Assembly (NCBI GenBank): GCA_964518595.1
Contig: CAZFHA010000001.1
Location: forward strand, 347,968 to 411,967
Direction: 5' to 3'
DNA length: 64,000 nt
DNA from: CAZFHA01 sp964518595
Lineage (GTDB): Bacteria; Bacillota; Clostridia; Saccharofermentanales; Saccharofermentanaceae
The notes beneath the pieces were generated by a model. That model did not search any database and was not told the origin of the DNA. It saw only the letters and a list, made by a program, of their open reading frames with translations. This document shows positions 37,335 to 46,920 of the stretch, in pieces. Made by a program: the position numbers and the translations under genes. Positions within the stretch are counted from its first letter, which is position 1; each line of letters opens with the position of its first letter.

Positions 37335-40300
37335 TCAGCCAACTTTACGTGGCTCGCGGCTATCTTTTTTCCTTCTGCGGGCCAAGGCAATCAGGAAGAT
37401 TCCGCCACCTACGACGACTACCGCACCTAGAATCGAAGCAATCAATAAAGGTGTATTGGTATACCAACGAATCCATAAGCTGGTGGTTACGTAGAAATTA
37501 TCAATTTCTTGGGTTATTTCATTCCCGGCAGCATCAAAAGCTGAAACTTTGAGCTTTTGAGCACTATTAGCTTCAGGAATCTCAAGACTATACTGTCCAT
37601 TGTTTTCTGCGATCTCTACTTCCTGATCATTCAGCCAAACCTTGACCTGATCCAGCACGAGATTATCCGACACATCAATCAGTACCTGATGAGAGTTTTC
37701 GGCGTAAGTGACTCCGCTGGCTAATCGGCTGATAATAATCACCGGAGCTGTCTTGTCAACACCAAACCAAAGTTCAGCCGCTTTGGCCTCATCAATATTT
37801 TCATTAACATTACCGGCTTCATCCTCAGAGTAAAAAGTAATGGTGTACTTAGCATCATCCTCAAACAATGAAGCACCTAACACGTAAGTATAGCGACTCC
37901 ACTGACCTTCACCCAGGCTTTGTTCTACCCGATAGTCAGTCCCTTCCTTCAAGTCAAAAGTGTCACCGTTTTTAGTTATTTTGATGCGAGTTTTTTTAGG
38001 ATCAAGCTGATTTACATTGGTCTCAGTGATAACTAAATCGCCCCCTTTTTGATTATAACGCTTGAGCATATTTTTTAGCGAGTCACCAAAACTATATACA
38101 GAGCCAAACCGATTGACAGAAAAACTAATGGTCTTCTCTGTTATGTTACCGGCTTTATCCGTCATAGTAGCCTTTAAGGTATAAATGTCATCATTAGCTT
38201 TTGTCTTCGCAAAATCGGCCAAATTAATCCGCACACCATTAGGAAGATTCTCTTGGGTGCTGTCAAGCTGCACTTCCCCCCGATTAGAACCACTCAAGGT
38301 AAAGCGTACGGTGCTTCCATCAAAGTTCACATCCGTAAACTCAATCACTGGTGATAGGCTTCCACGGTTAGCTGACTTATCCTGTACCCCAGAAATAACA
38401 ATGCTTGGAGCTGTCAGATCAATGTAAAAACTTTCCTGAATAGGCGCATTAACACTATTACCAGCCTTATCCGCTGTTGTAATCGCAAAGCTGTAAAGGC
38501 CATCTTCTGCCAATACAATCGTCGCCGTATGCCGATCGCCCTGAGAACTCCAGCTGCTCATGACCGGGAAAGTTTTTGCTACACCACTTTGTACTAGTGT
38601 CCCTGTGAGGGAAGTTCTTTCCGGCGAAAAATTATGTTCTGTAATAGTGATGGTAGCTGTACGACCCTTTTGGTAGTAATTACCATGAGTCACCGCCATG
38701 TTATCATAACTAATTTGCATTTGTGGCTTAGTTTGATCCAGTGTAAAATTCGGGCTGGTCAAAGTCTCTGCCCGACGCCCGGCTAGATCACTGCCTTGAA
38801 TAGTAAAGCCGTAGTCTGCATCACTACTGTAGGAAATATACGCTGTATGCGTTGTATTGTCAGGGTTCTGGTTATCATAGGTTGTTGTCCAAGAAGAAAG
38901 GCTGGGTGCCGCAGCCCCATTAGCAGTAATCTGGGCCGTAATAGCTTCAGGATTAAAGTTTCTTTCTTTCACCGTTAAAGTGGCCCGTCTTGGCGCCGCA
39001 TAATAAGAGCCGCCGCTGATAGATTTACTCAAATCATTATTATCATAACTCAGTTGAAAGCTGGGATTTGTCTTATCAATACTGAATTCCACGGTCTGTT
39101 CATAACGATTACCGGCCCGGTCTTCAAAGCGCACAAAAATAATAATCTGGTTAGCGTTTTGACGAGCAGTGAGTTGACTGGACATTCCTGTTACCAGATT
39201 TTTATCACGGCTATCGATTTGCCAACCGCTGGTATCTCCCGAAAGATTACCATTTTCATCAATCAGAATCGTACCCGCTTGGTTATTCGCCCTATCGTAG
39301 AAAGCATGTACTGACCACTCCACCCGTTTTAGGCCGGAAAAGCTGTCCTTTACGGCCACAGCCGCAGTGGTATTATCTTGATAAAGCGCTATTCCCTTGG
39401 CATCCCGATAGGAAGTCTGGGGCAGGGACAGCTCAATCTTACTTGTCTCCTGATGACGCTGGTCACCTTCCACAATTAAACCTACACCACGCTCAAAACC
39501 GCTGGTATGCGCGGTAAAATCTGTAGTTTTGGCTAATACATAGCCTTTAAAATCTTGCGGTATCGTAAAGGATATCTGGTTATTCCCATCCACAGGCTGG
39601 GTAACAACCGCGGAAGCCGTACCGGCAGGATTCTGAGAAAAATCAACTAAATAGTAGCTAATGCTTTTGATTCTGGAAGAAGGTTGTTGGTCTTGGGCTG
39701 TAATTGTTACCCTTGTATCGGCGTTAAAATAATAACCGAAGTTATCCAAAGCCGTAGGCGGTACTTCTCCGGAACTATTAAAAGCAATTGAGCGAATGCT
39801 ACCGGCCTGACGATCAATATATAATTCCCTTTCCACAACAGTTACATTACCGGACTGGTCGGTAAGGGTCACTTTCAAGGCATACCGGCCGTCTACCGCC
39901 ACCGGAACCTGACGGGTGCCAATGACAAAACTATCTTGCAAGATTGAACTACTGGTATAGTCTTGGGCTAAACTACGCCCATTACTGTCTACAGTCAAAG
40001 AAGTTTGATTGAGAGTCATTACTACAGACTGGATGCCAGATAATTCATCGGCCAGATTAACCTGAAAAGTCGTATCTGCGCCATACCATTTATTTCCGAA
40101 GCTATCAACCTGCAAAGGCGCTGCTGTAGTTACAGAGATCGTGGGCGAAGTACTTTCTAGCACTAAACGGTCACTTTGAATTCTTGTGGCTACGTCAGCA
40201 ACACTGGTAATGGGAGAAGTCCAGCCCACTTTATCCTCAGCTTGTACCGTTAATTCTCCCTCGAGAGGTACATCTAAGACAAAAATCGCCTGATTGTTTA

Positions 40301-42359
40301 TGATGGTTTCAGAAGTCATAAAAGCTACCCCATCTTTATAGAGGGTTATCTTTTTTAGCCCGGAAGCAATATTATTATCTGCGGCCGTAACGGTAAGTTT
40401 CACAGATTCGTTGAAAAATGTTCCCATAGACAAGAAATTTAATGTCCGAGCTACAGGCGTTGCATTTTGCTGTTCCATAGTAACTGCGGTAATTTCAGGA
40501 GCTTCCCTATCAATCTTGACCACAATGGTTCGAGCAGCGGATTTATTGTTGGCTCGATCTAAGGCCCAGATTGTATACGTACCATCAAATGCCGTAGCCG
40601 GTATCTCCCAAGTAAAAGTACCATCATTATTATTGGCTAACAACCTTCCATTAGTTGTACTGCCATCGGTTGAACAGTAGGTCTTAATTCGACCATAAGC
40701 CCCCTCGTCTTCCACCTCCACAGTCAGTGTAACGTTTTCTTTAGTCCATTCTGTAGTAGGATTCTTAGTTACACTTTCAATTCGTGGTGAACCACGATCA
40801 ATTTTGACCGAGATTGTTTTACTTTCAGAAATGTTGCCGGCTTTATCCACGGCCCAAATGTAATAAACAAATTCTCCATCCGTGGTTACGTTAAAAGAAA
40901 AGCTGCCATCACTATTTAGTGTAGCTGTGCTTGTATTGGCATCGGGATTATTAACTAAAGAATAGCGAATCTCCTTAAGCTCACCAAAAGTATCCAAAGC
41001 CGAGCCCTGAACTGTTACATTAGCATTGTCATATTCCTCGGTACTAACCACCCCGGCAACACTCTTGGACAAAGATCCGCTATCAATGCTGGGTTGCGTA
41101 TTATCAATTCTAATGGTTACATCTTTCCTCGCAGACTTTACACCGGCCTGGTCTACCGCCCAGAAGTAAATTTTCTGGTCTTGGTCTTCATCGCCACTAG
41201 TATACACATATTGGTTTAGCTCTCCCAGCTCAAGGCTTACTTCACCCTTAGTTCCACCAACTGCAGTAGCAAAGTCTGCTACCTCATAATCTGTACCTAC
41301 ATTACTGTAATAGACATGAGCTACACCAGATCCCTCTGCATCCTCAGCCTTCAGCGTAACGCTTACAGCAGTTTTACTCCATAAAGCAGGATTAGGCAGA
41401 GGAGAAGTGATAGTTAACATTGGTGCCGCATCGTCCAGTGCGAACAAAAAGCTCTCCGGCAAATAATAGATAGGATCGCCTACAACTGGGTTTGCATTTC
41501 GAACATATACTTTAGTGAGACTGGTAGGCGTGGTAAAGACCTGCTCCGCTGCCCAAGCTGAAGCCGTGCCGTTTACAATATAACTGATTTCATCAAAGCC
41601 ACTAGGGGCAATTGTCATATTAACACTGTCTTTAAAAACATACTTATGCTCTGTTTCATCTTTAAACCACAGATTCGTATCCTCATAGGTCAAAATATAA
41701 CTACCTGGATCAGCCTCTTCCGCTTCCGCAAAAGTCGCTGTAATATCCATTTCACTGGTAACATTACGCCAAGTATATTGAAAACCTCCATTGCCCAAAG
41801 AAGCCCAAGCGGAATCTGCCGGATCAATATCAATTCCACCAACACTGACAGAGGCTAAATAATAACCAGAATCTGGAGCAAAGACTAATACCAAATCACC
41901 ATCGTAGGTGACGGTTCCCTCACCATTTTCTAGCACATCCCCATCTTGAGTAATTTGCCCACCAACCGCTTCAGTCACTGTAGCAGTGAATTTTACAGTA
42001 TTCGTCAACAAGGTAATAAAATAATCATTAAGCCCGCTCCCCGGAATATTTGGGACACTAGCATCACGATAGTTATCCTTGCTTACTGTAAGATCATAGG
42101 TAACGGTGTCTTCAATTTCTGCTGGCCTCTCAAATACACCGAACTCATCGGTGGTACCGGAAATTGTGCTCAGGTCATCCTGGTTAGTTAATACTACAGA
42201 CGCACCGGAAATGGGTACATTGCCCTCATCCATCACAGTAATTTTTGCTGCGACTTGTGCCGCCGCGACTCGCCCCGGTAACCAAGCCAGATTACCGAAA
42301 AAAAGTGCCACTACTACCAAAACAGCTAAAACTTTACTCATAGGTTTAGAAAATTTCAT
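37335..42359 (-). CDS. Giant cell-surface protein with Ig-like repeats and C-terminal membrane anchor
   Basis: 1674 aa. A Sec signal peptide (cleavage after VAAA near residue 34) is followed by a carboxypeptidase-regulatory-like beta domain (35-115), a repeat rich in VxxGG/FAPDSGYYL (115-210), then about ten Ig-like repeats of 85-110 residues, each opening with a D-x-x-x-P linker (DNTQPSI, DREAPEI, DKTNPSF, DQTKPQM, DLTAPSI, DKTAPVI) and closing in WAxDxAGN-type strands. A hydrophobic helix near 1638-1662 and a basic RRRKK tail anchor it; there is no sortase motif. It is last in the Tad locus, 15 bases after a small membrane-protein gene, and is likely a surface adhesin or pilus-associated scaffold. 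Confidence 0.88.
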   Translation of the reverse strand: MKFSKPMSKVLAVLVVVALFFGNLAWLPGRVAAAQVAAKITVMDEGNVPISGASVVLTNQDDLSTISGTTDEFGVFERPAEIEDTVTYDLTVSKDNYRDASVPNIPGSGLNDYFITLLTNTVKFTATVTEAVGGQITQDGDVLENGEGTVTYDGDLVLVFAPDSGYYLASVSVGGIDIDPADSAWASLGNGGFQYTWRNVTSEMDITATFAEAEEADPGSYILTYEDTNLWFKDETEHKYVFKDSVNMTIAPSGFDEISYIVNGTASAWAAEQVFTTPTSLTKVYVRNANPVVGDPIYYLPESFLFALDDAAPMLTITSPLPNPALWSKTAVSVTLKAEDAEGSGVAHVYYSNVGTDYEVADFATAVGGTKGEVSLELGELNQYVYTSGDEDQDQKIYFWAVDQAGVKSARKDVTIRIDNTQPSIDSGSLSKSVAGVVSTEEYDNANVTVQGSALDTFGELKEIRYSLVNNPDANTSTATLNSDGSFSFNVTTDGEFVYYIWAVDKAGNISESKTISVKIDRGSPRIESVTKNPTTEWTKENVTLTVEVEDEGAYGRIKTYCSTDGSTTNGRLLANNNDGTFTWEIPATAFDGTYTIWALDRANNKSAARTIVVKIDREAPEITAVTMEQQNATPVARTLNFLSMGTFFNESVKLTVTAADNNIASGLKKITLYKDGVAFMTSETIINNQAIFVLDVPLEGELTVQAEDKVGWTSPITSVADVATRIQSDRLVLESTSPTISVTTAAPLQVDSFGNKWYGADTTFQVNLADELSGIQSVVMTLNQTSLTVDSNGRSLAQDYTSSSILQDSFVIGTRQVPVAVDGRYALKVTLTDQSGNVTVVERELYIDRQAGSIRSIAFNSSGEVPPTALDNFGYYFNADTRVTITAQDQQPSSRIKSISYYLVDFSQNPAGTASAVVTQPVDGNNQISFTIPQDFKGYVLAKTTDFTAHTSGFERGVGLIVEGDQRHQETSKIELSLPQTSYRDAKGIALYQDNTTAAVAVKDSFSGLKRVEWSVHAFYDRANNQAGTILIDENGNLSGDTSGWQIDSRDKNLVTGMSSQLTARQNANQIIIFVRFEDRAGNRYEQTVEFSIDKTNPSFQLSYDNNDLSKSISGGSYYAAPRRATLTVKERNFNPEAITAQITANGAAAPSLSSWTTTYDNQNPDNTTHTAYISYSSDADYGFTIQGSDLAGRRAETLTSPNFTLDQTKPQMQISYDNMAVTHGNYYQKGRTATITITEHNFSPERTSLTGTLVQSGVAKTFPVMSSWSSQGDRHTATIVLAEDGLYSFAITTADKAGNSVNAPIQESFYIDLTAPSIVISGVQDKSANRGSLSPVIEFTDVNFDGSTVRFTLSGSNRGEVQLDSTQENLPNGVRINLADFAKTKANDDIYTLKATMTDKAGNITEKTISFSVNRFGSVYSFGDSLKNMLKRYNQKGGDLVITETNVNQLDPKKTRIKITKNGDTFDLKEGTDYRVEQSLGEGQWSRYTYVLGASLFEDDAKYTITFYSEDEAGNVNENIDEAKAAELWFGVDKTAPVIIISRLASGVTYAENSHQVLIDVSDNLVLDQVKVWLNDQEVEIAENNGQYSLEIPEANSAQKLKVSAFDAAGNEITQEIDNFYVTTSLWIRWYTNTPLLIASILGAVVVVGGGIFLIALARRRKKDSREPRKVG

Positions 42360-42374
42360 AGGCTACTCCTTACA

Positions 42375-42938
42375 TTAAATGATTCTTTCTTGTGAATGTA
42401 CAATGACCCAAGACTTAATGATTTGAAAATTTATCTTACCCAACTCGGGCGAAGCTTTATCAAAAGCAGAATTTTTTGTATCTTGTATGGCCAAAAGCTC
42501 CGTAGGTTGTCCTAGATCGCTCTGATGAAGCTGGGGCTGCACCAATAGCTCTGTATCTGCTGCGGTCAGTTGCGGCTTATGGCTAATTACCAAGTCATCC
42601 TCAAGGGGAGTAGCAGCTTCCGGAAAACTTTGATCCCCTAATGGAGTTGTCCCATTGGCGGTAACACTTTCGGCGCCTTTAGAAGCCGCCATGCTTACGC
42701 TTCCACCACTAAAAGAATCGGTTTTAATTTTTCCCGTAATCGGACGGTAATTCGGGGTAAAAGTATCAAAGCCAGCTTCATGAATAGAATCCAAAGCCTT
42801 ACGGCTGATTTTCACCCGCAATTCTCTAACCACTTTCGGAATCTTAAGCCACCAAAACAAGAGTCCTGTTAAAAGCAGAAACAGTGCTGCTAAGCCAAAA
42901 GCAATCCAAGACAACAGTTCATAGGTTTCTACTGACAT
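42375..42938 (-). CDS. Small single-pass membrane protein of unknown function
   Basis: 187 aa with one N-terminal helix (about residues 8-32, ending LLFWWLKIPKVV) and a hydrophilic Ser/Thr-rich cytoplasmic or extracytoplasmic tail containing acidic stretches. I do not recognise it. It begins one base after the kinase stop, so the two are translationally coupled; the Thr-rich tail could be a kinase substrate, which is speculation. AAGGAGGGGG precedes the ATG. Confidence 0.65.
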   Translation of the reverse strand: MSVETYELLSWIAFGLAALFLLLTGLLFWWLKIPKVVRELRVKISRKALDSIHEAGFDTFTPNYRPITGKIKTDSFSGGSVSMAASKGAESVTANGTTPLGDQSFPEAATPLEDDLVISHKPQLTAADTELLVQPQLHQSDLGQPTELLAIQDTKNSAFDKASPELGKINFQIIKSWVIVHSQERII

Positions 42939-42939
42939 C

Positions 42940-44634
42940 TCAAGCCCCCTCCTTTCGATATGCTTGTTTCACAGCCTCCTGGGCTGGTGTTAAGCGCTTC
43001 TGCAAATATTCTTTTAATGCTATAGTCTTATCCGTGGTAGACTCCGTCTCCGAAATCCCCTGCTTAACCTGTTGATAAACCCCTTCCAGCTCTTCCTGGG
43101 GAATATCATCGGCCTTAAACTTTCTAGCATAGGTTTCCAAGGAATGCAGTACTAATTTATAGAATTCCAGCCGCACGATTTCACTTTCTTCGGTAGCAGC
43201 CGAAACCTGTTCCGTCATACTGCTGATGCTATCCCAATACTGACGATAAAGACCTTTATCAGAAGCTTCTTCAATATTCAAGGTAATATCCCGGTTAAAC
43301 TTCCCAATCTCCGCATAGGTCTTTGCCATTAAATAATTCGGATTATTCTCCCCACCATAAGTTAAAACATCCTCAAACCAGGGAATGGCACTCTTCATGC
43401 GGGTAATACCATTATCCACCCCTTCACCTTTTCCGTAGTCATAGTAATACCAATAAAGTTTACCTAGTTCAAAAGCCAAGGCCGGATATTCCTCCGTCTG
43501 CCTCAGTCCCTGCAAATGCTCATTCAGAACAATCTTCAGCTGACTTTCTTCCTGAACGGAAAAGGCGGCATCATCCTTATAAGCAGCTAGTAGCGCATCA
43601 TAGGCACTGGTACTATAGGGCTTGGCAGAAATTCCCGCCAAGTAATGCCCGGCGGCTTCTTCTGGCGTATGGGCATTCTGTCCTTGAATCAGCAGCTGCT
43701 CGTAGGTATTATTATTTGTCTGTACCGCCATGCTCTGTAGGGCAAAACCACTTCCGGCAAAAATAATCGCCGCTCCCGCCACCCCAATGAAAAAATGCAA
43801 TTTTCGCTTTTGGCGGCGGCGGTATACCTCGTCAAACTCTTCAAAATGCTGCAGTGCGTAGAACAACTCTGGGCAGGACTGATAGCGATCCTCAGGATTC
43901 AATGCGGTGGCTTTTAAAATAATCGTCTCTAAACCACCGGAAAGATTAGGATTCCAATGCCTTATAGGGTAAAGCTCGTAAGGTGGTTCTGTGGGATTAT
44001 GCCCCGTAACCAAGTGATAGAGAGTTACACCCAGACAGTAAATATCGGTGCGGGGATCAGTTTGTCCCTTGCCGCCAAATTGTTCCGGAGCTGCATAGCC
44101 TCGTGTTCCCAGACTCACAGTATCACTGAGGTTTTGTTCTTTGTACTCCCGAGCAATACCAAAATCAATTAATTTTATCTGCCCGTCAGGACGAAGCATA
44201 ATGTTGGCCGGTTTCATATCACGATAGACAATAGGAGGCGTTCGGCTATGCAGATAATCGAGAACGCGGCAAAGCTGTTTCGCCCATTCAATCACCACAT
44301 CCTGAGGCTGGGCACCATACTCTTCCAACAACGTAGTCAGAGCTTCTCCCTCAATATAATCCATGATAACGTAGATCGTTTCCCCATTATCAATGATATC
44401 TACAATTCGAGGCAAGGCCGGATGATCTAATTTTTTCATCAAATTAGCTTCGGCAATTAAACTTTGGACAACAATTTCCGCATTCTTATCTCTGGCCTGT
44501 TTCTTAATCTCTTTAATAGCCCACTGTTTATTCAGGCGTTTATCCATGGCCAAATAGACAGTTGACATTCCACCCTGCCCGATTTGCTTCAGCACCTCAT
44601 ACTTGTTATCAATAACCGTACCAATCTGTGCCAA
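42940..44634 (-). CDS. Hanks-type Ser/Thr protein kinase, membrane-spanning
   Basis: 564 aa, TTG start with AAGGAG 8 bases upstream. The kinase domain fills residues 10-270: glycine loop IGQGGMSTVYLA, ATP Lys in WAIKEI, catalytic loop VYRDMKPANIML (Tyr replaces the usual His of HRD), IDFGIARE, activation-loop SLGTRGYAAPEQ. A membrane helix follows (about 280-305), then a 255-residue extracytoplasmic region of TPR-like helices; there are no PASTA repeats. It sits with a PP2C phosphatase and an FHA protein inside the Tad locus, so it may phosphorylate the FHA protein to control pilus assembly. Confidence 0.94.
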   Translation of the reverse strand: MAQIGTVIDNKYEVLKQIGQGGMSTVYLAMDKRLNKQWAIKEIKKQARDKNAEIVVQSLIAEANLMKKLDHPALPRIVDIIDNGETIYVIMDYIEGEALTTLLEEYGAQPQDVVIEWAKQLCRVLDYLHSRTPPIVYRDMKPANIMLRPDGQIKLIDFGIAREYKEQNLSDTVSLGTRGYAAPEQFGGKGQTDPRTDIYCLGVTLYHLVTGHNPTEPPYELYPIRHWNPNLSGGLETIILKATALNPEDRYQSCPELFYALQHFEEFDEVYRRRQKRKLHFFIGVAGAAIIFAGSGFALQSMAVQTNNNTYEQLLIQGQNAHTPEEAAGHYLAGISAKPYSTSAYDALLAAYKDDAAFSVQEESQLKIVLNEHLQGLRQTEEYPALAFELGKLYWYYYDYGKGEGVDNGITRMKSAIPWFEDVLTYGGENNPNYLMAKTYAEIGKFNRDITLNIEEASDKGLYRQYWDSISSMTEQVSAATEESEIVRLEFYKLVLHSLETYARKFKADDIPQEELEGVYQQVKQGISETESTTDKTIALKEYLQKRLTPAQEAVKQAYRKEGA

Positions 44635-44650
44635 TGTCTTGTCTCCTTAC

Positions 44651-45418
44651 TTATATCACCTTAACGGCAATCACGGTAATGTTGTCCCGCTCTTGACGCT
44701 GCTTATTTAACTCCACCAACTCAATCGCTTTCTGATTCATTTCCTGCTCCCCTGCCAGTTGCAGCGGCAAAAATGCCTGAGCAATTTCTTCCCTACTAAT
44801 TTCGTGGCGAAACCCATCGGAACAAAGCAGATAAAGTTCTTGACTCTGCAGCTGCCCAGTTTGGAAAACCGGCTGTACTTGCTCAGAAGCTCCGATACAC
44901 TGTAAGAGAACATTCCGCCTAGGATCAAAACGAGCCTCCTCTAAGGTCAAGTCTCCTCTGCGGATATCTCTGGCAGCTACCGTCTGATCTTCGGTAAGTT
45001 GGTAAATATCTTTATCCAAGCGATATATGCGGCAGTCCCCCACATGACCAATTAAATAACCCACGCCCTCTGCCAAAAGCAGTGCTGTCCATGTGGTACC
45101 CAGGGTCAGATTTTTTTGTCGTCCAAAGCGACCAATCCGTTGATTTTGCTGAACAATTAGTGCCTTCCACTGCTCTTCCACCTGTTTCAGAGAAAAATTC
45201 TCCAGAAGCAAAGGCAGCTGCTCATCGAACCACTGGGCAAAGGCCTCTGTCACCGTTTTACTGGCCAGCTCACCCTTACTTAGACCGCCCATTCCATCAC
45301 AAATCATTGCCAAAAGGATTTTACCCCTTGAACTTTGGGCAATTTTAATGCAAAGGCTATCTTGATTGGTCTCTTTAACAATCCCCGTATCTGTACAAAA
45401 CGCCGTTAAAAACTCCAA
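44651..45418 (-). CDS. PP2C-type protein phosphatase
   Basis: 255-residue metal-dependent Ser/Thr phosphatase. Conserved metal and catalytic motifs are present: TDTGIVKETNQDS, CDGMGGLSKGELAS, GHVGDCRIYRL, LCSDGFRHEIS and RDNITVIAV. It starts with TTG, about 6 bases after GGGGAG. As the partner of the kinase 16 bases downstream, it should reverse its phosphorylations (PrpC/PppA role). Confidence 0.94.
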   Translation of the reverse strand: MEFLTAFCTDTGIVKETNQDSLCIKIAQSSRGKILLAMICDGMGGLSKGELASKTVTEAFAQWFDEQLPLLLENFSLKQVEEQWKALIVQQNQRIGRFGRQKNLTLGTTWTALLLAEGVGYLIGHVGDCRIYRLDKDIYQLTEDQTVAARDIRRGDLTLEEARFDPRRNVLLQCIGASEQVQPVFQTGQLQSQELYLLCSDGFRHEISREEIAQAFLPLQLAGEQEMNQKAIELVELNKQRQERDNITVIAVKVI

Positions 45419-45436
45419 ACCCTGCTCCCCCTGTTC

Positions 45437-46909
45437 TTACAGCTCAAACTGAAACACTTCATTAGCCAGGCGGATCTCCGTCTGATTTTCAATCAACACC
45501 TGAATACTCCCACTAATCATCTGATTATTGACAAAAGTATGGTTGGTGGAATTATGGTCAACAATATAGAACTGACCATTTTGTTCAATAATATCTGCAT
45601 GGCTACGACTAATGGCACCATTATCAGAAATGAAGTAATCCACATAACTCCGTTCTTTTCCCAAACGAAAAACCGGCTTATCAATCAAAATTCTCTCCCC
45701 GGTTTTCATTCGAATCAGGGTTGGCTTAGGCTTAACTGCCGTAACCACAATATCTTCCTGTACTCCCAACAAGGTAGTTTCACCGCCACCGCCGCTACTT
45801 CCACCTAAAAGAGTAGTCTCGCCAAAGCCCGGAGAAGCCATCGTCTGAGGGGTATCCACCGGTCTGGGGGTTACCGGTACAGCCGCTACCGGTTTAGCAG
45901 TAGTTTCTGTACTCACCACAGGTGCCTGAGCATTCTGGTTCTTGACCGGAGCAGGATTCCCCGGCTGCGGAGCCGCTCCCGGACGAGGTGGCTCGACACC
46001 GGGAATAGCCATGCCCGGATAAGCGGGGGCTCCGCCACCCTTTACCGGCTTCTGATTATTCGCCTTAGTATTATTTTTCGGTGCTTTTTCCTTTTTGGCT
46101 TTGGCAGGCTTGGGTGTCACTTCTGTTTTGGCGGTCTCATCCTTTTTCTTGCCAAAAGAGAAAGAAAACAAGCCTTTCTTTTTAGCCGGAGCAGGTGAAG
46201 AAGTCTCTTTTCCTGTGCCGGGTACGGCAGGCGGAGGCGTCACAGTGGTAGGGCTGGGAGAACCCGAGCCACTAACAGAAGTAGCCATTCCAGACAATTG
46301 CCGCGGAGGCTCAACCGCTGGAGCTGCTACGGGAGAAGAGGTTCTTGCTTCTCCGGCTTTTTGCAATCCCAACAAAATTTTCTGAAACTCTTCCAGATCA
46401 AAGGCTTCGCCGCGATTAAGAAAATTAATAATAGTAGCCAAGTAGTCACAGTTTTCCGTCTGGTCAAACTGGGTACTAAACATAATATTTTTAAAGAAAC
46501 TGCGGAGCTCCGTAGGCTCAACAGTAACCGGGAGCACCGGCAAGTAAAGTAGACTGGCCTCTCCGGTAGATACATTGACAAAGATATAATCCAGATCCAG
46601 CAAAAACATCCGGCTATCCAACATATATTCTTCAGCTTGTAGGAGCGTTGCTGTAATGGTGGAAAAGACATTTAACAGTCGATTCCGCAGAACAATCCCA
46701 GAAAAGAAGGATTTTAAGGGCACCTTTGAAGATACGGTGAACTGAAGGCGGCGCTGCTGATCCATTTGTACAAAGGCCACAGGCAAAATCCCTGTGAGCC
46801 GGTTGTTAGACATCATTCCCATGGACAAGTTATCCTGCTGCTCTTTCGGGTCCAGCAGATATACTAAAAAGGATTGATTCCCTTGATTCTCAGAACGAAA
46901 AGTAACCAT
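45437..46909 (-). CDS. FHA-domain phosphothreonine-binding protein
   Basis: About 490 aa. The N-terminal domain (1-170, DUF6382-like) is followed by a Pro/Ala/Lys-rich linker (175-345), then a duplicated GETTLLG motif (Thr365/366 and Thr378/379) and a C-terminal FHA domain (about 405-490; FRLGKERSYVDYFI, ISRSHADI, DHNSTNHTFVNN). The paired Thr motif just before the FHA domain resembles the phospho-switch of GarA/OdhI proteins. ATG 46909 is chosen because GAGG lies 9 bases before it; a TTG at 46924, overlapping the WG-protein stop, is the alternative. Confidence 0.88.
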   Translation of the reverse strand: MVTFRSENQGNQSFLVYLLDPKEQQDNLSMGMMSNNRLTGILPVAFVQMDQQRRLQFTVSSKVPLKSFFSGIVLRNRLLNVFSTITATLLQAEEYMLDSRMFLLDLDYIFVNVSTGEASLLYLPVLPVTVEPTELRSFFKNIMFSTQFDQTENCDYLATIINFLNRGEAFDLEEFQKILLGLQKAGEARTSSPVAAPAVEPPRQLSGMATSVSGSGSPSPTTVTPPPAVPGTGKETSSPAPAKKKGLFSFSFGKKKDETAKTEVTPKPAKAKKEKAPKNNTKANNQKPVKGGGAPAYPGMAIPGVEPPRPGAAPQPGNPAPVKNQNAQAPVVSTETTAKPVAAVPVTPRPVDTPQTMASPGFGETTLLGGSSGGGGETTLLGVQEDIVVTAVKPKPTLIRMKTGERILIDKPVFRLGKERSYVDYFISDNGAISRSHADIIEQNGQFYIVDHNSTNHTFVNNQMISGSIQVLIENQTEIRLANEVFQFEL

Positions 46910-46920
46910 GACACTATACC

